Shown here one piece after another: positions 17,442 through 24,763 of a stretch of 64,000 bases of DNA. The notes under the pieces were generated by a model. The model did not search any database. It was given only the letters and a program-made list of their open reading frames with translations, and had not been told where the DNA came from. Position 1 is the first letter of the stretch; every line of letters starts with the position of its first letter. Both the position numbers and the translations under genes were made by a program. Source of the DNA: Silvimonas soli (GTDB lineage: Bacteria > Pseudomonadota > Gammaproteobacteria > Burkholderiales > Chitinibacteraceae); contig NZ_CP106736.1 in assembly GCF_030035605.1 (NCBI RefSeq), positions 4,089,001 to 4,153,000 of the forward strand. The letters run 5' to 3'.

Positions 17442-17888
17442 TCAAGGCCGGTGCAGGGAGTTGCTTAAATAGAAAGTGGCAGAGATGTAGTCATCACCAC
17501 TATTGAAACCGGCTTTGCTGGAAAATTCGTAAATCCGTGCATCGGTAGTGATTTGGGCCGAGTCGGCACTTGCAAGTATTTTGCTATCTGCATCATCGGT
17601 GACCAAAAACGGAGTAGCGGCTTGTGCCAATTTGAGTGCTTCACCCGCGTTGCTGGTTTTGGCCAGAAAGTAATACCGGTACAAATTGGGTACGGTAGTG
17701 CCGCCTTTGTCCCAACGGAAAACATAAATAGCTCCGGTTGAGCCAATGGGGACCAAGGTTTTAAGCACGCCGGGATACGGGTTGCTTCGCGAGCTACCAA
17801 TGCCTAATCCCGCAAAAAATACCGCCACCATTGCCAGTAGAATAACCAGCCATACCCATTTGCGCTTAAAACCCCCGGCGTTTTGCAT
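17442..17888 (-). CDS. Membrane-anchored hypothetical protein, possible toxin-44 immunity protein
   Basis: Protein of 148 residues with a single N-terminal helix (about 9-31, VWLVILLAMVAVFFAGLGIG) and a periplasmic-type C-terminal domain (PNLYRYYFLAKTSNAGEALKLA...). The ATG at 17888 places the helix right after a basic stretch (GGFKRKW) and overlaps the end of the toxin-like frame by 23 nt; an ATG at 17930 in the same frame would add 14 residues. It follows a polymorphic toxin type 44 remnant, so an immunity role is the natural reading. I do not recognise the family. Confidence 0.6.
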   Translation of the reverse strand: MQNAGGFKRKWVWLVILLAMVAVFFAGLGIGSSRSNPYPGVLKTLVPIGSTGAIYVFRWDKGGTTVPNLYRYYFLAKTSNAGEALKLAQAATPFLVTDDADSKILASADSAQITTDARIYEFSSKAGFNSGDDYISATFYLSNSLHRP

Positions 17889-18245
17889 ATTCGATGCCAG
17901 CCTTGATTTGTTTTTGGTCCGAAGGATCATCCCCGTAAGGTGCTCGTCCCCAGTAAACGCCCCAGCCCGATGTGGAGGTGCGTGCTGCCTCTTGGGCGTA
18001 ACCCGCTGCCCTCAGCAGCACAACTTCGGGAATGCCAAGCGCCGTTCCGGTAGCACCGTAATTGAAGTTGCCCAAATCGGCATACTGCCGACCACGCTGC
18101 TTGTAGTCCATAGGTCCGTGACCCCATACATGATCATAAAACCACTGTAGGAATTGGCATTGGCGAATTTGCCGCACGCTCTGCGTGCATCGATCATATT
18201 AAGGTCTACAGAAACGCCGGCCGGCGAAATGGGAGGAAAGGACAT
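17866..18245 (-). pseudogene. Polymorphic toxin type 44 domain gene, frameshifted
   Basis: Reading from an ATG at 18245 (AGGA 8 nt upstream) gives MSFPPISPAGVSVDLNMIDA, the usual entry to a type 44 toxin (Ntox44) domain. The rest of the domain is in another frame, from about 18177 to the TAA at 17866: WFYDHVWGHGPMDYKQ, YADLGNFNYGATG, IPEVVLLRAAG, and WGRAPYGDDPSDQ near the end. A one-base change around 18150-18180 would join them. Only the toxin domain is present, with no N-terminal delivery module, so this is an orphan cassette. Either a true frameshift or a sequencing error; the GTG at 18177 could start a shorter product but has no evident ribosome-binding site. Confidence 0.7.
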
Positions 18246-18387
18246 TGCGCATCCTTTGGCTGCGAGTTTACAAAGAAGACGCAAACCCTACGGCCATCCC
18301 CCATGTAATGAAATCCCCGTCATTTTCGATACATTTTCGATCAAGGACACACGTTATGGCGGGTGGGGTGGTATGCATTGGACAAGA

Positions 18388-18420
18388 AAAACCCGCAAAG
18401 CGTTTATCTTTGCGGGTTTT
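18388..18420. terminator. Rho-independent terminator
   Basis: AAAACCCGCAAAG (18388-18400) pairs with CTTTGCGGGTTTT (18408-18420), a 13-bp stem with a 7-nt loop and A/T runs on both sides. It lies between the toxin remnant and the left end of the ssrA island. Confidence 0.85.
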
Positions 18421-18471
18421 AGGTTTCTTTATGGGGGAGTATTTAAATCTGGTGCTGGTTGGTACAAGTGG

Positions 18472-18487
18472 GCCGGTGGGAGTCGAA
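18472..18487. repeat. Putative att site: partial copy of tmRNA T-arm
   Basis: GCCGGTGGGAGTCGAA is identical to 21088-21103 inside ssrA (same orientation), and ACGTC matches again 3 nt further on. It is read as the far attachment site of an element integrated at the 3' end of ssrA. Confidence 0.65.
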
Positions 18488-18540
18488 AGAACGTCTATGT
18501 GTGGCTTTCTTGCTTAATGTGCACGATATGATTTTTTAAA

Positions 18541-18562
18541 AGTACCGACATAAGTACCGACA
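18541..18562. repeat. Direct repeat AGTACCGACA (x2), possible integrase arm sites
   Basis: Two exact 10-bp copies (18541-18550 and 18553-18562) separated by TA, 54 bp inside the putative left att site. Short direct repeats in this position are typical of arm-type sites of tyrosine recombinases; the function is inferred. Confidence 0.5.
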
Positions 18563-18671
18563 GTTTCTAATGCTTGTGCCGCTTTTACCACAACACTTCC
18601 AATACTCCATGGCCCAGTGGCTAGAGCTAAATCTTGTGTACTTGGGGAATCACGATAGGTCGGTCGTAGAA

Positions 18672-19064
18672 TTAGTTACAAATACGCTGATTACCGATGT
18701 TCTGACAAGTTACCGTACGCCCGTCGCTAAAGTGAGTGATCGTCTGGTTTCCAATCTGCTGGGTGTTGGCGCTGGTACCATCGCTATAGTTGGTTATGCG
18801 CTGGTTGCCAAATTGTTGCGAGTTTGCTGATTGGCCGTTGCTGTAGTTCGTGATTGTCTGGTTGCCGAACTGCTGAGTAGTGGCAGACTGACCATTGTTG
18901 TAGTTAGTAATCGCCTGATTACCGAACTGTTGGGTAGTAGCGCTATTACCATATCCATCAGTACAGACCCGCTGATTACCAATGTATTGACAGGTGCTTT
19001 GCGCTTGGGCTTGACCCGCTGCAAGTGCTAGGGCAAGAACCGACAGTATTGAGATTGCTTTCAT
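18672..19064 (-). CDS. Secreted QFGNQ-repeat protein
   Basis: Predicted exported protein of 130 residues, no family recognised. Signal peptide 1-21 (ending GQAQA). The mature part is six imperfect repeats of about 19 residues with the pattern QQFGNQxITNYxxGxSA. The first (CQYIGNQRVC) and last (CQNIGNQRIC) repeats each carry two cysteines, and the four between have none, so the array looks capped by disulfides. Repeats rich in Gln, Asn, Gly and hydroxyl residues with alternating hydrophobics suggest a beta-solenoid or curli-like fibre, but the spacing does not match the curlin consensus I know. Monocistronic, inside the putative ssrA island. Confidence 0.75.
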   Translation of the reverse strand: MKAISILSVLALALAAGQAQAQSTCQYIGNQRVCTDGYGNSATTQQFGNQAITNYNNGQSATTQQFGNQTITNYSNGQSANSQQFGNQRITNYSDGTSANTQQIGNQTITHFSDGRTVTCQNIGNQRICN

Positions 19065-19119
19065 GAATATGTTGCCTAAAGACAGCGAAGAGAGGCATGC
19101 CGCTATTGGCTCTCCCTGG

Positions 19120-19344
19120 CTATGTTGATGTCATTTTGGGGTTGGGATTGACTGGGGCTTCGTTGCGAGCGTATGCCTGACCGGCCAGGAAGCATATTAC
19201 GTCTTTCTTGACGTAGCAGGTAGATGCAAACCAGCTTTGTTTGGCAACCATTTTATCTTTGGGGTAGCGAAAAATGTCCTGCCAATATTGCATCAGGCGA
19301 CGGTTGACTTTTCGGCCTTGTAAGTATGCAATTGACGAGGCCAT
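19120..19344 (-). CDS. Small hypothetical protein
   Basis: Frame of 74 residues with plausible composition (basic N-terminal half, FRYPKDKMVAKQSWFAST, then CYVKKDVICFLAGQAYARNE). It has no signal peptide, no recognised domain and no strong ribosome-binding site before the ATG. It is divergent from the FRG gene (start 19394) by 49 bp. It may be a gene remnant of the island. Confidence 0.35.
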   Translation of the reverse strand: MASSIAYLQGRKVNRRLMQYWQDIFRYPKDKMVAKQSWFASTCYVKKDVICFLAGQAYARNEAPVNPNPKMTST

Positions 19345-19393
19345 AATATGCTGAGCGGAATTGACCTGCTTAAACTAGTTAAAGTGAGTCTTG

Positions 19394-20551
19394 ATGAAGC
19401 ATAATCAATACCTTGGCACCGTTAAGCTGGATGGTGTTGAATTGCCTGCGCTATTGTGTTCTGATGCGGATCGCCCTGATGTTTTGAGTTTGCAGGTATA
19501 CAACCCGGCAACTGGCTATTCGGCACTCTTCACACTGCGAGAAATAGAAAAAAAGATAGATAAATCTATCTACGCTGTCGTAGAGGCCTTCGGTCCTGAC
19601 AAGGAAAAACCATCGCAAACTGTCTCCATAATTGGAGATATTAATCCAAAGGGCGAATTAAAGGTTGAAATTACCGAAGGCACGGATGGAGGCGTCCTTG
19701 GAAAAAGTACTGACGGGAAGTCATCTTTTGCATTCAAGGCACCTTCGAGCGAAGAGACGTTTGAGCCAGTTTATATATGCGAAGACTGGCTTGATTTTTT
19801 AAAATGGATTAAGGAAAATAAAAATAATATTGGCTCTTTTAGAGGTCATGGCAATTCTAAGTTTCATTTGAAAACGACATTGGCACGTGCTGGGCGTACA
19901 GTTATGCCTAGATATTGCAATGAAACTTTGCCAATGTTTCAGGAGCATGTTGAGGCATTTAAAAATCAACGAATTAATAGAAATGATGCAGCAGAATATT
20001 CATATTTGCTGGCATTAGCGCAACATCATGGCCTCCCAACGCCGATGCTTGATTGGTCTCGCTCACCATACGTGGCGGCATTCTTTGCCTTTTCTGATTA
20101 TCTTGAAAACAAAGATAATAGAAAGGATGTTACGCATGTGCGGGTATTTGCGCTGACGCGCGCGTTCTACGACGCTCATCAGCCTCCTATTGTTTCGTTG
20201 AATGCATACGGACCGTACGCATTTGCGTTAAGCGCCACGGCACGCGACAATCCGCGCCTTTATGCTCAACAAGGCAGCTTCTTGGTTACGAACGTTTGTG
20301 ACGTGGAAAAATTTCTGAGAGAACTTGAGCAATTTAATAATGCTGCATATCTCTACGCTGTAGATATACCGGTCTCAGAAGTAATCGTTGCTCTTGAAGA
20401 TCTGAGATATATGGGAATTAATCCCGCAACAATGTTTCCTGGTCTTGATGGGATAAGCAAGATGATGAAGCAAGAAATGGCTTCAAGAGACCTCCAAACT
20501 TTTAATGCTGCGGAAGGAAATTTAGCGGCAGAGAATGGATCAAAGCTATAA
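19394..20551 (+). CDS. FRG domain-containing protein
   Basis: Cytoplasmic protein of 385 residues. The C-terminal two thirds (about 130-345) carry the FRG domain: the signature FRGHGNSKF at 149-157, LARAG, the QHHGLPTPMLDW motif at 210-221 and SPYVAAFFAF. Residues 1-120 form a beta-rich N-terminal part of unknown type (LDGVELPALL..., SIIGDINPKG). FRG proteins have no settled biochemical role and are common in mobile and defence-associated regions. The start is the ATG at 19394 rather than the TTG at 19391. The gene is distinctly AT-rich compared with flanking housekeeping genes, lies alone between two short minus-strand genes and inside the 16-bp ssrA repeats, so recent acquisition is likely. 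Confidence 0.85.
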   Translation: MKHNQYLGTVKLDGVELPALLCSDADRPDVLSLQVYNPATGYSALFTLREIEKKIDKSIYAVVEAFGPDKEKPSQTVSIIGDINPKGELKVEITEGTDGGVLGKSTDGKSSFAFKAPSSEETFEPVYICEDWLDFLKWIKENKNNIGSFRGHGNSKFHLKTTLARAGRTVMPRYCNETLPMFQEHVEAFKNQRINRNDAAEYSYLLALAQHHGLPTPMLDWSRSPYVAAFFAFSDYLENKDNRKDVTHVRVFALTRAFYDAHQPPIVSLNAYGPYAFALSATARDNPRLYAQQGSFLVTNVCDVEKFLRELEQFNNAAYLYAVDIPVSEVIVALEDLRYMGINPATMFPGLDGISKMMKQEMASRDLQTFNAAEGNLAAENGSKL

Positions 20552-20562
20552 ATCTTAGTTCT

Positions 20563-20587
20563 GTAGGGTGCGCATTGATGCGCACCG
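20563..20587. repeat. TAGGGT-family short repeat, partial
   Basis: GTAGGGTGCGCATTGATGCGCACC just after the FRG gene resembles one end of the elements at 44267, 46785 and 48149. It forms a small hairpin (GTGCGCAT/ATGCGCAC). Confidence 0.6.
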
Positions 20588-20765
20588 TCTCCCTAGACTA
20601 GCTGATTTCACGAACATCTTGTCAATGTGTGAAGCTGAAACCGGAGGTGGTTTGTTGGAGCAAGACGGCAATTCGCCAGGGAATTCAGATTCAAATTTGA
20701 AACAATAAAGCGGGTCAGGGGATGGGGCTGCGGCTGAAATCGGCCCCCCCATCGTGAGGACTGCT

Positions 20766-20978
20766 TTATTGCTCGCGTGCAGGGTCAATTTCCTGGGCGC
20801 GCGTTGTTTTGCGGGAGCGCCAGGTGGTTTCCGCTATTCCTGCAATCGCTACCAACATGCCAATCAGCACGGCCCACAACCCAACTTGGGAATACATCAG
20901 CAGCCCAATGGCGATACCCCATGCGGCGTTGAGCAGTAACTTTTTTGTGCTGATTTTGGGGTGTTGGGTGGGCGTCAT
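20766..20978 (-). CDS. Small two-helix membrane protein
   Basis: Protein of 70 residues from the ATG at 20978: a basic N-terminus (TPTQHPKISTKKLLL), two hydrophobic helices (about 15-30, AAWGIAIGLLMYS; and about 33-50, LWAVLIGMLVAIAG) and a charged C-terminus (TTRAQEIDPAREQ). The frame extends upstream to 21038 into the tmRNA terminator, so the shorter start is preferred. Unrecognised; located between the FRG gene and the 3' end of ssrA. Confidence 0.5.
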   Translation of the reverse strand: MTPTQHPKISTKKLLLNAAWGIAIGLLMYSQVGLWAVLIGMLVAIAGIAETTWRSRKTTRAQEIDPAREQ

Positions 20979-21029
20979 GTTCTTGTTTATCAAGTTACTT
21001 CTCCATGCCCGGACCACAATCCAGGCCCG

Positions 21030-21068
21030 CAAAAACAAACGCCCGGAACCGCATAACGGCGCCGGGCG
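21030..21068 (-). terminator. ssrA: Rho-independent terminator of ssrA
   Basis: On the minus strand CGCCCGG (21068-21062) pairs with CCGGGCG (21046-21040), an inner CCG/CGG pair shortens the loop, and TTTGTTTTTG follows. It lies 13 nt past the tmRNA 3' end. Confidence 0.8.
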
Positions 21069-21080
21069 CAGAAGTGAAAC

Positions 21081-21439
21081 TGGTGGAGCCGGTGGGAGTC
21101 GAACCCACGTCCGAAAGTCCTCTACGAAGAGTTCTACATGCTTAGCCTGGTCAACTGGATTTAACCTTTAACGAGCCGACCGGCAGGCTTGTTTCGGGCG
21201 AGTCACCTTAGTTTGACACTGCATCAAGTGACCCGATGCAGCGCGATCCCTTCTATATGACTCTGCTACCGGTTGCCCGGTCTACCCGAAGGGAGAAGTA
21301 GTGCAGAGCCTAGCTGGTTAAGCAGCTAGGGCGTAAGTTTCGTCGTTTGCAACTAACTTGGTTCAGTGTTTTACGGGTAACTGAGAACCCGGCATGCCCT
21401 CATCCGCTTTGTAACCCCCGTCGAAACCATGGCGGCCCC
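21081..21439 (-). ncRNA. ssrA: Transfer-messenger RNA (tmRNA)
   Basis: Rescues stalled ribosomes by trans-translation. On the minus strand the RNA begins GGGGCCG, which pairs (one G-T) with the 3' acceptor strand CGGCTCC-ACCA, so the CCA is encoded. The 3' end keeps the tRNA-like T arm (GTTCGACTCCCACC). The tag reading frame reads ANDETYALAA followed by TAA, near 21330. Length 359 nt. The tag is the one I associate with Neisseriales. The T-arm is duplicated at 18472, which suggests that the 3' end has served as an integration site. Confidence 0.95.
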
Positions 21440-21528
21440 AGATGAAGAATGCCTAGTATACCTCGAAACCGCATTTCGGCGCAGCCCCACCGTGTGAGCG
21501 CTGTTGGTGTGCGGGTGACTGGTCCGGA

Positions 21529-22059
21529 TTATTGGGTTTGATTCTGGGTTTGGTTCTGGCCTTGCACCCAAGCAACAATCCAGTCGGGTAGCGGCGGTGA
21601 CGGGTGGGTAATGCCGCCCAATGCCATCAGGTCGCTGGTGAGCACAGAGCCGCCGGTTCTGCGCAAAAAGCGGGCGGCGACCACGGCTACGGCAATGATT
21701 TCGCCTTTGCGCTCTATGCGGTGCTGCAGGAATACGGCTTTCTCGTCCCAGCCCAGTACGTCGGTTTGCACTTCAAACCGCTGCCACACAGTCAGCGCTT
21801 TGCGAAAGTGGATGGTTTCCATTGCCACCACCGGAAACCAGCCCGCCTGCTTGACCTTGTCGGCCAGGCCAGAGCGAATCATCAAGTCGGTGCGGGCCAG
21901 GTCGAGCAGGGTGAAATAACGGCCATTGTTCACGTGCCGCAGGATATCCAGATCATTGGGGTAGACCTGATAGGGCGTGCGACAGGGGCCGAGTACCGGG
22001 CACACTGGTCTGAAGCGCGCAAACAGCATTTGCCAGATCAAACGAAAATAAAGATTCAT
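21529..22059 (-). CDS. Acyl-CoA thioesterase-like protein (4HBT, THEM6-type)
   Basis: Hotdog-fold protein of 176 residues. The N-terminus is hydrophobic/basic (MNLYFRLIWQMLFARF), followed by the hotdog core: PNDLDILRHVNNGRYFTLLDLAR (catalytic Asp and HxN region), METIHFRKAL and a C-terminal strand region. The D-x-x-x-H-x-N-N-x-x-Y pattern is diagnostic of 4-hydroxybenzoyl-CoA thioesterase relatives. The last residues are Gln-rich (QGQNQTQNQTQ). It lies alone, 90 bp upstream of the tmRNA 5' end on the same strand. The acyl substrate is not predictable. Confidence 0.8.
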   Translation of the reverse strand: MNLYFRLIWQMLFARFRPVCPVLGPCRTPYQVYPNDLDILRHVNNGRYFTLLDLARTDLMIRSGLADKVKQAGWFPVVAMETIHFRKALTVWQRFEVQTDVLGWDEKAVFLQHRIERKGEIIAVAVVAARFLRRTGGSVLTSDLMALGGITHPSPPLPDWIVAWVQGQNQTQNQTQ

Positions 22060-22240
22060 GTTTTGGGCCAGAAGGACGGGTCAGGTCAAGGAAGGGTCAA
22101 AGCAGGATCAGAATTCGCAAAAACCGCATTGAGCGACGGTTTGTTTTGCGTGCACACTGCCATGCAATTCATCGCGTGTTATGCCGTCGTACTTTGTCGA
22201 TTGCGCAACACGCAGTAAATACGGCAAAACCGGAGGCCCC

Positions 22241-23224
22241 ATGTTTAAAGCGTTATTGTTGAACCAGTCAGATGCCGGGTTCTCGGCGCAGGTTACAACG
22301 CTGGATGAAGCGGCATTGCCAGAAGGCGATGTGCAGATTGATGTGCAGTTCTCAACACTCAATTACAAAGATGCGCTGGCGATTGGCAATACCAGCCCGA
22401 TCGTGCGCAAGTGGCCGATGGTGCCCGGCGTGGATGGTGCGGGCATCGTTACCGCATCGCGCCATGCGGATTTCAAACCCGGTGATGCAGTAGTGCTTAA
22501 TGGCTGGGGCGTGGGAGAGCGCCATTGGGGCTGCCTGGCTCAAAAGGCCAGTTTGTCGGGAGACTGGTTGATTCCGCTGCCTGCGGCGTTTACACCTGCG
22601 CAGGCCATGGCCATTGGCACCGCCGGTTATACCGCCATGTTGTGCGTGCAAGCGCTGGAACGGCACGGGCTTACTCCGGCAGACGGCCCGATTCTGGTTA
22701 CCGGTGCGACTGGCGGCGTGGGGTCGATTGCGGTGGCCTTGCTGGCTCGCCTGGGTTACTCGGTGACAGCGCTTACGGGTAAAACCACGGCGAGCGATTA
22801 TTTGCAGCAGTTAGGCGCTACCGAGGTGCTGGATCGGGCCGCGTTTGCCGCTGCGGGTAAACCATTGCAGAAAGAACTGTGGGCAGGCGTGATCGATTCG
22901 GCCGGTAGCCATACGTTGGTGAACGCGTGTGCCCAGGTGCGTTATGGCGGCGCGGTTGCCGCATGCGGGCTGGCGCAAGGAATGGATTTGCCGGGCACCG
23001 TCGCACCGTTCATTTTGCGTGGGGTGACGCTGTATGGCATTGATAGCGTGATGGCACCTAAAGCCCGCCGCATGGCTGCATGGCAACGGCTGGCGCAAGA
23101 TCTGGATCACGATTTGCTGCGTGCGGCGACCACGCAGATTGGTCTGGCCGATTGCGTTGATGCCGCGCAGGACATTCTGGCCGGGCGGCATCGCGGGCGG
23201 TTTGTGGTAGATGTAAACCGGTAA
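22241..23224 (+). CDS. acuI: Acrylyl-CoA reductase/quinone oxidoreductase (AcuI/YhdH family)
   Basis: NADPH-dependent zinc-independent MDR-family reductase of 327 residues. In AcuI it reduces acryloyl-CoA to propionyl-CoA, detoxifying a reactive acrylate intermediate. CGGAGG sits just upstream of the ATG at 22241, so the frame upstream to 22181 is discarded. GroES-like domain 1-125 with STLNYKDALAI (about 35) and PGVDGAGIV; Rossmann domain with VTGATGGVGSIAVALLA near 150-165; LYGIDSVMAP near 270 is typical of YhdH. The 327-residue length fits. Convergent with gph. Confidence 0.88.
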   Translation: MFKALLLNQSDAGFSAQVTTLDEAALPEGDVQIDVQFSTLNYKDALAIGNTSPIVRKWPMVPGVDGAGIVTASRHADFKPGDAVVLNGWGVGERHWGCLAQKASLSGDWLIPLPAAFTPAQAMAIGTAGYTAMLCVQALERHGLTPADGPILVTGATGGVGSIAVALLARLGYSVTALTGKTTASDYLQQLGATEVLDRAAFAAAGKPLQKELWAGVIDSAGSHTLVNACAQVRYGGAVAACGLAQGMDLPGTVAPFILRGVTLYGIDSVMAPKARRMAAWQRLAQDLDHDLLRAATTQIGLADCVDAAQDILAGRHRGRFVVDVNR

Positions 23225-23233
23225 ACCACTTAC

Positions 23234-23266
23234 TTGAGGCAAGACGCAGTGCGCGCCTTGCCTCAA
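23234..23266. terminator. Bidirectional terminator between acuI and gph
   Basis: TTGAGGCAAG (23234-23243) pairs with CTTGCCTCAA (23257-23266), followed by TTATT. It lies in the 66-bp gap between two convergent genes. Confidence 0.75.
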
Positions 23267-23290
23267 TTATTCATCCGCAGTTGGCTGTGC

Positions 23291-23956
23291 TCAGGCCGGT
23301 AGGTGCGCCAGCAAATCCAGCGGGTGACCAATGCTCAGGTCGGCGCCCCAATTTTCGGGCTGGTCGGTGCTGGCGATATAGCCGTAGCTGGCAATGACTG
23401 TTGTCATGCCCACTCGGCGGCCGGCCTCGATATCGCGTTCGGCATCGCCCACATAAATGCAGTTGGCAGGGTCCACGCCCAGCGCTTCGGCAGCGTGGTA
23501 CATCGGCTTGGGGTCTGGCTTGGGTGCGCCCACGGTATCGCCAGACACCACCACGCCTGGCGCGAACGGCAGCGGCAGCAGGGCCACCAGCGGGTCGGTA
23601 AATCGCGCCGGTTTGTTGGTGACAATGCCCCAGCGCCAACCGCGCGAAACAATCGCTTCGATCAGCGGAGTGACGCCATCAAACAAAATGGTGTCATCGG
23701 CCAGATGTAGCGCGTAGTGCGCCAGAAAACGATCCCTCAAGGCGATGAATTGTTCGGGCTGCTGTGGAGTGATGCCAAAACCTAGCCCAATCAAACCACG
23801 CGCGCCGTGCGAGGCAATGGGGCGAATGGCCTGATAGGGTTGCAGCGGCAGACCTTCTTCGGCCAGCAGGCGGTTGAGCGCGGCGCCCAAGTCTGGCGCG
23901 GTATCCGCCAGCGTGCCATCCAGATCAAACAAGACTGCGCGAACGGGGTCGGTCAT
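23291..23956 (-). CDS. gph: Phosphoglycolate phosphatase
   Basis: HAD-superfamily hydrolase of 221 residues that dephosphorylates 2-phosphoglycolate formed in repair of oxidised DNA ends. Motif I FDLDGTLADT (10-19), motif II within WGIVTNKPARF (about 114-124), Lys in VGAPKPDPKPM and motif III YVGDAERDIEAG (about 171-182). The cap domain lies between motifs I and II, as in Gph/PGPase type enzymes. It follows ubiG by 78 bp on the same strand; the mtaD-ubiG-gph order is common in beta- and gammaproteobacteria. The HAD fold is certain; the substrate rests on this context. Confidence 0.88.
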   Translation of the reverse strand: MTDPVRAVLFDLDGTLADTAPDLGAALNRLLAEEGLPLQPYQAIRPIASHGARGLIGLGFGITPQQPEQFIALRDRFLAHYALHLADDTILFDGVTPLIEAIVSRGWRWGIVTNKPARFTDPLVALLPLPFAPGVVVSGDTVGAPKPDPKPMYHAAEALGVDPANCIYVGDAERDIEAGRRVGMTTVIASYGYIASTDQPENWGADLSIGHPLDLLAHLPA

Positions 23957-24034
23957 TGCGAGTGGATTCCTGATATTGCTGAGCGCGCCGCCGCCGAGTC
24001 AGTTGGCGGCTGGATGTGGCCGGTTGCGGATAGG

Positions 24035-24763
24035 TTAGAGCGGCTTGCGGCAAGCCACCATGTAATTGACGTCAGTATCCGCGCCCAGTTTGTAAACCTT
24101 GGTGAGCGGGTTGTAGGTTAGCCCGGTAAGCGCTACGGTTTCGATGCCGCTGGTGCGGGTCATGCGGCCCAGTTCAGACGGCTTGATGAACTTGGCGTAA
24201 TCGTGAGTACCGCGTGGCAGCATGCCCATGATGTACTCGGCGCCGAGTACGGCCAGCGCATAGCTCTTGGCGTTGCGATTGAGCGTGGAGAAAAACAGCC
24301 AGCCACCTGGTTTTACCAGTCGTGCGCAGGCTTCAATAATGCTGGCGGGCGAGGGGACATGCTCCAGCATTTCCATGCAGGTCAGCACATCGAACGATTC
24401 GGGCGCTTCTTCGGCCAGCGCCTCGACCGCAACTTTTCGATATTCCACACTCAAGCCAGATTCATGCAAATGCAGCTTGGCGATTTTGAGTGATTTGTCG
24501 GCCAGATCAATGCCGGTCACCTGCGCGCCACTGGCCGCCATGCCCTCGGACAAAATACCGCCACCGCAGCCCACATCCAGCACCTTTTTGCCCGTCAGGC
24601 CAGCGTGCTCATCAATAAATGCCAAGCGCAGCGGGTTGATGTCGTGCAGCGGTTTGAACTCGCTGGTTTTGTCCCACCATTTGTGAGCCAGCGCCGAAAA
24701 CTTGGCGATTTCGGCGGCATCGGCGTTCAGGATGTTGTCGGGCGCGGATTGGGGTTCTGTCAT
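24035..24763 (-). CDS. ubiG: Ubiquinone biosynthesis O-methyltransferase
   Basis: SAM-dependent methyltransferase of 242 residues that carries out both O-methylations in ubiquinone synthesis. Hallmarks: WWDKTSEFKPLHDINPLRL (about 32-50), SAM motif I VLDVGCGGGILSE (about 60-72), CMEMLEHVPSP (about 128) and LFFSTLNRN. Its ATG overlaps the stop of the deaminase gene as ATGA, so the two are coupled. The gene is a standard marker of respiring beta/gammaproteobacteria. Confidence 0.96.
   Translation of the reverse strand: MTEPQSAPDNILNADAAEIAKFSALAHKWWDKTSEFKPLHDINPLRLAFIDEHAGLTGKKVLDVGCGGGILSEGMAASGAQVTGIDLADKSLKIAKLHLHESGLSVEYRKVAVEALAEEAPESFDVLTCMEMLEHVPSPASIIEACARLVKPGGWLFFSTLNRNAKSYALAVLGAEYIMGMLPRGTHDYAKFIKPSELGRMTRTSGIETVALTGLTYNPLTKVYKLGADTDVNYMVACRKPL

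Larger units (their letters stand above)
18472..21103. mobile_element. Putative degraded integrative element at ssrA
   Basis: About 2.6 kb bounded by the 16-bp direct repeat described at 18472 and 21088. It holds a secreted repeat protein, a 74-residue ORF, an AT-rich FRG-domain gene and a small membrane protein. No integrase gene is visible, so if it is an island it has lost mobility. ssrA 3' ends are common integration sites. Between the terminator at 18420 and 18672 no gene is seen. Confidence 0.5.

Noticed and set aside
20555..20788. 77-codon minus-strand frame after the FRG gene
   Set aside because: No domain, poor start context, overlaps a repeat fragment and the start of the small membrane protein region.
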